A stretch of DNA of 12,036 bases from CAYXUW01 sp964468375 (lineage in GTDB: Bacteria; Planctomycetota; Phycisphaerae; Sedimentisphaerales; Anaerobacaceae). Positions 7,230-12,036 of this stretch are shown piece by piece; the first letter of the stretch is position 1, and every line of letters starts with the position of its first letter. The translations under genes were made by a program, and so were the position numbers. The stretch spans positions 1 to 12,036 of the forward strand of contig CAYXUW010000074.1 in assembly GCA_964468375.1 (NCBI GenBank), in the 5' to 3' direction. The notes under the pieces are model-generated. The model did not search any database. It saw nothing but the letters and a program-made list of their open reading frames with translations, and was not told the DNA's origin.

Positions 7230-9742
7230 TGAAAGCTCACAGGCTGCCTCCTAAAAACATACTAGTATCAACTTTTCTTCTAAGTGTGATAATTGTCTTC
7301 ACATCCCCCGGTTGCAGCCAAGTTCATAACATCGATAAAAATCTAAGGTTAAATGACCTCGACTACTTTGAGACTCGCGGGCTCAACATTCTGGCTTTCA
7401 GTAATTGGTATGATATCAACTTCTTTGACGATTCTAAGCTAAGTGGTATTGAAATTATTCATCACGAGGTTCGAACCGTAACCAACGGCGATGTTCGCCT
7501 CAACCCGACTCCGGAACAATGGGATCCCATCCCGGAATTAGTCGATCGTAAAGTGAATAAAAAAGATAAATGCGTTGAGGCATTCTTAGCTTATCCAAAG
7601 TATAACTTCAATTATACGATAAAAGCCCGGGCACACAATGGAGGAATACTCCTGAGCGTCAATCTCGATAAACCGCTCCCCACGGAACTTCAGGGTCGTG
7701 CCGGTTTTAACCTCGAATTCCTACCTGCCGCCTATTTTGAAAAAGCGTATCTCATGGATGATACAACCGGCACCTTCCCGCTCTATCCATCCGGCCCAAT
7801 GACGGTCGATAACTTGGGCACCACGGAACCAAAACCGATTGCAACAGGTAAAATCCTCGTCCTCGCACCGGAAGACCCACAAAGACGCATAACCATCAAG
7901 GCAAAAACTGGTGAGCTTATGTTGTTTGACGGCCGCAATAAAGCCCAAAACGGATGGTTCGTCGTGCGAACTCTCATTCCCGAAGCTAAAACCGGAAAAG
8001 TAGTCGAGTGGTTTCTAACTGCCAACACTATCAACAACTGGGTCCGTCCGCCGATGATTGCCCACTCGCAGCTCGGTTACCACCCCAACCAAAACAAAAT
8101 CGCAGTCATAGAGCTCGATAAAAACGACACCCCGCTCAAATCTGCCCGCTTACTGAAAGTCACATCCGAGGGCAAATTCACAGAAACCTATAAAAGCCAA
8201 ATCAAAAACTGGGGCAGGTATCTTAGGTATAACTATCTCCGTTTTGATTTCACACCGATAAAAGAACCCGGTCTGTATGTCATAGAATACGACGGTGTGC
8301 GCACAAAACCGTTTAGAATTACACCAGACCTCTATAAAAATGCCTGGTACCCAACCCTTGATGTGTATTTACCTGTGCAGATGGACCATATGCTTGTAAA
8401 TGAGGCCTATAAAGTCTGGCACGGCGCCGCCCACCTTGACGATGCGTTGCAGGCGCCGGTCAACCACAAACATTTCGATTTATATGCTCAGGGCCCAACG
8501 ACGGACACTCCCTATCAGCCCGGCGAGCACATCCCCGGTCTTAACATAGGCGGATGGTTCGATGCCGGTGATTTCGATATCAGAACTCCATCACATTATC
8601 ACGTCGTCTTAAATCTGGTTCATACCTGGGAGGCCTTCCGTCCCGAAAGAGATGAAACCACCATCGACCAGAAAACCCGTTTCGTCGATATTCACCACCC
8701 CGATGGTGTTCCCGACCTGCTCCAGCAAATCGAGCACGGCACGCTCGCACTTATCGCCCAGCACAGGGCCGTCGGACACGCCATCAATGGCATCATCGCT
8801 TCTGATTTGTCGCAGTATACACATCTCGGCGACGCCTTAACCAAAACCGACAATCTCATTTACAATCTCGAACTTCAGCCCGACGAATCAGACGGCTCCA
8901 CAAGCGGCAAATTCGACGACCGATGGGCATTCACCAGTAAATCAACTCCTCTGAATTACGGCTCCATCGCCGCGCTGGCGGCCGCCAGCCGCGCCCTGCG
9001 AGGGTATAATGATGCCCTCGCAAATGAATGTCTTCAAACAGCGAAAAAAGTCTGGGACGAGGAGCATAGCCACGAACCCGATTTATTCAAATTCGGTAAC
9101 ACCACAGGCGACCGATTGGAGGCAGAGGAACTCTCCGCTGCCGTCGAGCTTCTGATATGTACAAAAGATGCTAAATACGCTCAAAGAGTAAACCAACTCA
9201 TCCCCAAGCTTGACGAACGGTTTGTTTTTCACGCCCCCGCGGCCATAAGAGCTATACCTTATATGGATAAATCTTACTCGGAAAAATTAGAATCACTCGT
9301 CAGAGAATATAAAAAACAACTCGATAAATTTTATGAGCAGAATCCGTTCGGCGTTCCCATTTCGACACGCGGCTGGGCCGGCTCCGGCATGGTTAATTAC
9401 TTCGGCATCAATAACTATCTGCTGCACAAAGCGTTCTCTGAAATCATAGGCCCCGAATATACCTTTAGAGCTTTGGATTACATTTACGGCTGCCACCCCG
9501 GCTCTAATATCTCCTTCGTCTCAGCCGTCGGAACTCATTCCAAAAAAGTTGCCTACGGAAACAACCGCGCCGATTTTTCTTTCATCGCCGGCGGAATCGT
9601 CCCGGGAGTTCTTATTATCAAACCCGACTTTCCTGAAAACAAAGAGGACTGGCCCTTCATATGGGCCGAGAACGAATATACCATCGGCAATGCCGCTGCA
9701 TATATCTTCCTCGTAAACGCGGCAAACGAATTGTTAAATTAA
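7226..9742 (+). CDS. Three-domain GH9 family glycoside hydrolase (endoglucanase-like)
   Basis: An 838-residue exported enzyme. Residues 1-30 are a signal sequence ending in SPGC; C30 could be lipidated, but the lipobox is poor. Residues about 35-270 form a beta-rich module that I do not recognise. Residues about 275-365 (SQLGYHPNQNKIAVI at 281-295, GLYVIEYDGVRTKPFRI) are the Ig-like CelD_N domain that normally precedes GH9. Residues about 372-838 are the catalytic (alpha/alpha)6 domain: GGWFDAGDF at 442-450 carries the aspartates D446 and D449, GCHPGSNISFVSAVG (755-769) matches the GxNPxxxSYV region, and ENEYTIGNAA (815-824) supplies the likely general acid E817. GH9 enzymes are mostly inverting endo-beta-1,4-glucanases, some acting on mixed or xyloglucan chains. 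The ATG lies in an ATGA overlap with the GH10 stop and has no good ribosome site of its own, so it should be coupled to GH10 translation. Confidence 0.83.
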   Translation: MMKAHRLPPKNILVSTFLLSVIIVFTSPGCSQVHNIDKNLRLNDLDYFETRGLNILAFSNWYDINFFDDSKLSGIEIIHHEVRTVTNGDVRLNPTPEQWDPIPELVDRKVNKKDKCVEAFLAYPKYNFNYTIKARAHNGGILLSVNLDKPLPTELQGRAGFNLEFLPAAYFEKAYLMDDTTGTFPLYPSGPMTVDNLGTTEPKPIATGKILVLAPEDPQRRITIKAKTGELMLFDGRNKAQNGWFVVRTLIPEAKTGKVVEWFLTANTINNWVRPPMIAHSQLGYHPNQNKIAVIELDKNDTPLKSARLLKVTSEGKFTETYKSQIKNWGRYLRYNYLRFDFTPIKEPGLYVIEYDGVRTKPFRITPDLYKNAWYPTLDVYLPVQMDHMLVNEAYKVWHGAAHLDDALQAPVNHKHFDLYAQGPTTDTPYQPGEHIPGLNIGGWFDAGDFDIRTPSHYHVVLNLVHTWEAFRPERDETTIDQKTRFVDIHHPDGVPDLLQQIEHGTLALIAQHRAVGHAINGIIASDLSQYTHLGDALTKTDNLIYNLELQPDESDGSTSGKFDDRWAFTSKSTPLNYGSIAALAAASRALRGYNDALANECLQTAKKVWDEEHSHEPDLFKFGNTTGDRLEAEELSAAVELLICTKDAKYAQRVNQLIPKLDERFVFHAPAAIRAIPYMDKSYSEKLESLVREYKKQLDKFYEQNPFGVPISTRGWAGSGMVNYFGINNYLLHKAFSEIIGPEYTFRALDYIYGCHPGSNISFVSAVGTHSKKVAYGNNRADFSFIAGGIVPGVLIIKPDFPENKEDWPFIWAENEYTIGNAAAYIFLVNAANELLN

Positions 9743-9826
9743 GCTAAATATATGATGGTTTGCCGGCGGATTCTCACGAAAAGCACCGTCAATCAAACCG
9801 ACCGAATAACCGCTAATCCGGATTCC
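9743..9826. other. Short convergent intergenic region without a clear terminator
   Basis: The 84 bp between the GH9 stop and the stop of the facing SGNH-like gene contain a perfect AATCCGGATT palindrome (9815-9824). They contain no G/C-rich hairpin followed by a T run on either strand. Nothing else is recognisable. Confidence 0.35.
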
Positions 9827-10558
9827 CTATTCGCCCCACTTTTCTACTGCCTGGTTTCCAAGCGAAATCTCTCCCGCCGAGTTAGCGTGGCAGCCGTCCG
9901 ACAAAACCTCTGAGTCGAGGAGTGTGAATATACCGGAGTATATCACGTTCTGCGACGGGTCATTGCCCGCCTGTTGTGCAAGGTCGTCAGTGAGCTCGGG
10001 ACCGTCAGCTCCCGCCAAAAAGCACTCATTGTCTTCGATATAGAACGGCTGACCGGTAATATAAATCGCTGCTCCGGGCGCATGCTGGCGTGCGTTGGCA
10101 ATCATCTGCTTCACCTCGTCATACGTGGCGCCATCCCATACGAAGATACAAATCTGAATCCACACAGCACTCGGTTGTCCGTATAAAGCCACTTGCTCAT
10201 CAAACTTATCCCAAGCAGGGGAATTGGTATCGGTCCAACTCTGAACAACCAGGCCGCCAGTACCGTATCCACCCCACATACGTCTGCCGCCAACTGTCCG
10301 ATACCCATTTGCGACGTTCTCAGCCATCGAACACCCACAGTAACCCATAGAGTCTTCAGGATAACCTTCATATAGCCAGTTATCGACGATATCGGCCAAT
10401 GTATATATATCGTAAGTTGTCTGCCAGCCCTGACCGAGTATCGCAAAATCTATAAAGTCCACCTTCAAGTTCTCATTGAGGTCGCCGGGAACACCGCCGC
10501 CCGTTTGACTTAGAAGTGACAACAGAGCTACGATTATTGCTAAAGAAGCTTTTTTCAT
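9827..10558 (-). CDS. Secreted SGNH-hydrolase-like protein with an N-terminal dockerin-like segment
   Basis: A 243-residue protein if started at the ATG at 10558, which gives a clean signal peptide (MKKASLAIIVALLSLLS). The frame extends to a TTG at 10582, but that would put eight polar residues ahead of the signal. Residues about 24-64 form a dockerin-like segment (PGDLNENLKVDFIDFAILGQ, then DIYTLADIVDNWLYEG). Residues about 70-243 look like an SGNH/GDSL hydrolase: CGCSMAENVANGY (74-86, candidate nucleophile S77), AVWIQICIF (131-139) and, near the C terminus, SDGCHANSAG (220-229) with the D221-x-x-H224 dyad. Several such enzymes remove acetyl groups from xylan, which would fit the facing GH10/GH9 pair, but this is inference. 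Blocks I and III are far from consensus, so the hydrolase assignment is moderate. It follows the BNR gene after 24 nt and is probably co-transcribed with it. Confidence 0.65.
   Translation of the reverse strand: MKKASLAIIVALLSLLSQTGGGVPGDLNENLKVDFIDFAILGQGWQTTYDIYTLADIVDNWLYEGYPEDSMGYCGCSMAENVANGYRTVGGRRMWGGYGTGGLVVQSWTDTNSPAWDKFDEQVALYGQPSAVWIQICIFVWDGATYDEVKQMIANARQHAPGAAIYITGQPFYIEDNECFLAGADGPELTDDLAQQAGNDPSQNVIYSGIFTLLDSEVLSDGCHANSAGEISLGNQAVEKWGE
10369..10488 (-). repeat. Dockerin-like coding repeat, copy in the SGNH-like gene
   Basis: This 120-bp stretch encodes the PGDLN to NWLYE segment. It aligns without gaps to 10591-10710, with 88 of 120 identical bases by hand count (about 73 percent). 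The longest exact run includes AAATCTATAAAGTCCACCT in the plus-strand reading. The loop D-x-N-x-N-x-x-V-D-x-x-D resembles a type I dockerin calcium site; the second half is degenerate. Confidence 0.75.
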
Positions 10559-10582
10559 TTTGCCGTTATGCACAATCAGCAA

Positions 10583-12036
10583 TTACTTTCCATACAGCCA
10601 GTTATCTGCGAGGTCAGCTAAAGTATCATAATCGTAAATATCCAACCACCCTTCACCGAGTATTGCGAAATCTATAAAGTCCACCTCGCCGTTGCAGTTT
10701 AGGTCGCCGGGGAAACAGCCGGTTATTACGCTGGCTACTCCGACGCCGTCATACGTCGTGCGGGTAGGTGCGCTAGAATATGCACTATCATAGTTATCAA
10801 GATATACGTCAATCGAAGCGCCGCCTGTTATTTCCTTTCGGCCGATATAGACGCGGTAAAGCACTGCCTCGTCATCTTCGACTGTCACAGAACCGGAGAA
10901 CTGAGATGCCTCTGCGTGCTGAGAGGATTGCTTGCTGAAGCACAGCATATCAGATGATTCAAAACCGCCTCTCACACCCCAGTCCTGGTCAGGGTCGCAC
11001 CACATATATGCAAATACGTCATATGTCCCGTCCGCCAGGCCGCTTATAGTGGTCTTTATCGTCGGAGCGTTTTCGGTCCCGCCGTCGCCTGCGGTATAAG
11101 CGCTTCCTCCGTTGCCGTATCCCGTATATTCGTGCCACTGATTGTCTGCCGCCCCGGCACTTCCGCTCGGACCGGTCGGCGTAAACGCTGTGTCATCTGC
11201 CTCTGTAGTGTTAATCTCATCGGCGTCAATATAACTGACCTTGCCGAGATTCACGCCTTCCTGTTCAACCATCCCCACAACTACAAAGTCGTAGTTTTCC
11301 TGGCCCGGATATATACCCCTTGTCCAGAATACCGCCGTATTATGAGCGTCCCATTGGCGGGGAATAGCAGGACGAATATTGTCCTCTGTTGAGTCGAAGG
11401 TGATTTGTGTCCAATCCCACGTCAGTCCTTTATCGGGGGTTACGCCCTTGAAAATCTCAATGTGCTCCAGCGGGAAATCGTTACGCGGGTCGAAGGGGGT
11501 TGAAACATAAATCACATTCGCGTCGTTAGGATGTATACAACCAATGCCGAGATAATCCTCTTCAGGGGTATGAAGCCCTGTTCCCATTTTGCATAGCTCC
11601 GTGACAGTCCAAGATGAGCCGTCGAAACGCCCGTAGAAGAAACGGTGATCCGCGGCACCGGGGTCGCCGCCGTATTCCTCTAAGCCGTAGCGGGTCTGAA
11701 ACAAACAAACCGGATAACCGTCTTCATCAAGCTCTAACTCATTAGTCCAGCCCGTATGATATTCACCCTCTGCCACCGGACCAGTGAGCCATACCGGCGT
11801 AAACGCCTGCACGGAAGGCGCATCCTGGTCGTTAATCGTGTCGATTTCAACTCCGTAAGAATTGTAGCTCTTGCCGTTCTGAATATAGCCGTGATAGATA
11901 CTGTTAGTGTAATTACGCGGATGTTGTTCACAGCCGATAAAGTCAATCCGGTCAACTCCGTTACCTACAAATTTGTGATAAAAATTCGAATATGTCGTCG
12001 TCCCCGTGATACCGTTAAGTCTGCCCATATACGTCC
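10583..12036 (-). CDS. BNR-repeat protein with C-terminal dockerin-like segment (5' end off the window)
   Basis: The frame is open up to the right edge. The first Met in the window (12028) is probably internal, since there is no signal peptide and the sequence is already mid-domain. Residues about 12-255 (counted from that Met) resemble the BNR-4 beta-propeller group, with NGVDRIDFI (23-31), CEQHPRNYTNSIYHGYIQNG (33-52), WTNELELDEDGYPV and an Asp-box-like DKGLTWDW (199-206). This family includes polysaccharide lyases and sugar-binding proteins, so the activity is open. Residues about 265-435 form a second beta domain, seemingly a carbohydrate-binding or secretion-associated module (NQWHEYTGYG, TTISGLADGTYDVFAYMW, VYLDNY, YDGVGVA). 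Residues 440-480 are a dockerin-like segment, PGDLNCNGEVDFIDFAILGE then TLADLADNWLYG. The frame ends in TAA at 10585-10583, and the next gene lies in the same frame just after it. Confidence 0.7.
   Translation of the reverse strand, partial: TYMGRLNGITGTTTYSNFYHKFVGNGVDRIDFIGCEQHPRNYTNSIYHGYIQNGKSYNSYGVEIDTINDQDAPSVQAFTPVWLTGPVAEGEYHTGWTNELELDEDGYPVCLFQTRYGLEEYGGDPGAADHRFFYGRFDGSSWTVTELCKMGTGLHTPEEDYLGIGCIHPNDANVIYVSTPFDPRNDFPLEHIEIFKGVTPDKGLTWDWTQITFDSTEDNIRPAIPRQWDAHNTAVFWTRGIYPGQENYDFVVVGMVEQEGVNLGKVSYIDADEINTTEADDTAFTPTGPSGSAGAADNQWHEYTGYGNGGSAYTAGDGGTENAPTIKTTISGLADGTYDVFAYMWCDPDQDWGVRGGFESSDMLCFSKQSSQHAEASQFSGSVTVEDDEAVLYRVYIGRKEITGGASIDVYLDNYDSAYSSAPTRTTYDGVGVASVITGCFPGDLNCNGEVDFIDFAILGEGWLDIYDYDTLADLADNWLYGK
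10591..10710 (-). repeat. Dockerin-like coding repeat, copy in the BNR gene
   Basis: The partner of the repeat at 10369-10488, same orientation and length, with only 102 bp between the two copies. Here it is the C terminus of its protein, whereas the other copy follows directly on a signal peptide. Confidence 0.75.

Noticed and set aside
9743..9826. A bidirectional terminator between the GH9 and SGNH-like genes
   Set aside because: Only a 10-bp palindrome without a following T run is visible, and the longer inverted match (CGGATT/AATCCG) has a loop too long to be convincing.
10559..10582. TTG at 10582 as the start of the SGNH-like gene
   Set aside because: It would add eight mostly polar residues before a complete signal peptide that starts with MKK at 10558.
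10369..10710. The pair of 120-bp repeats as a mobile element or CRISPR-like repeat
   Set aside because: Both copies are in-frame coding segments for the same protein motif, and they lack terminal inverted repeats, target duplications and regular spacers.

Overview
The window looks like part of a chromosome from a polysaccharide-degrading planctomycete-like bacterium, probably Phycisphaerae/Sedimentisphaerales. This is inferred from the secreted proteins carrying a GDLN-x-N-x-x-VDFIDFAIL dockerin-like segment, the GH10 and GH9 enzymes with their characteristic N-terminal modules, and the fused FAD/Fe-S dehydrogenase. No rRNA or other phylogenetic marker is present, so the assignment stays an inference. 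I found no tRNA, rRNA, CRISPR array, insertion sequence or phage gene.

Left edge (1-1176): the first 72 codons of a radical-SAM gene of the AmmeMemoRadiSam (AmrS) type run leftward off the window. A 121-bp divergent region with a good sigma70-like promoter and a GAACCGGTTC palindrome follows. Then comes an unrecognised rightward gene for a 278-residue multi-spanning membrane protein, whose 3' end overlaps the next convergent gene by 19 bp.

Minus-strand operon (5724 down to 1158): an MlaE-type permease, an MlaF-type ATPase and a 960-residue FAD plus 4Fe-4S dehydrogenase (GlcD-GlcF/lactate-dehydrogenase-like fusion). They are tightly packed (20-nt gap, then a 4-nt ATGA overlap) behind a TTGACA-N17-TAAAAG promoter. 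The first two would form the core of an outer-membrane phospholipid/lipid ABC transporter. The usual MlaD partner is missing from its expected place and the dehydrogenase stands there instead.

Carbohydrate locus (5973 to the right edge): a secreted GH10 xylanase-family enzyme and a three-domain GH9 enzyme are translationally coupled by an ATGA overlap on the plus strand. Facing them on the minus strand are a BNR-repeat protein (5' end off the window) with a C-terminal dockerin-like segment, and directly downstream a secreted SGNH-hydrolase-like protein with the same segment at its N terminus. Together these look like a small plant-polysaccharide (xylan/glucan) utilisation cluster: backbone cleavage by GH10 and GH9, possible deacetylation by the SGNH protein, and an unknown hydrolase, lyase or binding role for the BNR protein. 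The in-frame adjacency of the two dockerin-bearing genes, separated by one TAA codon, is the most unusual structural feature.
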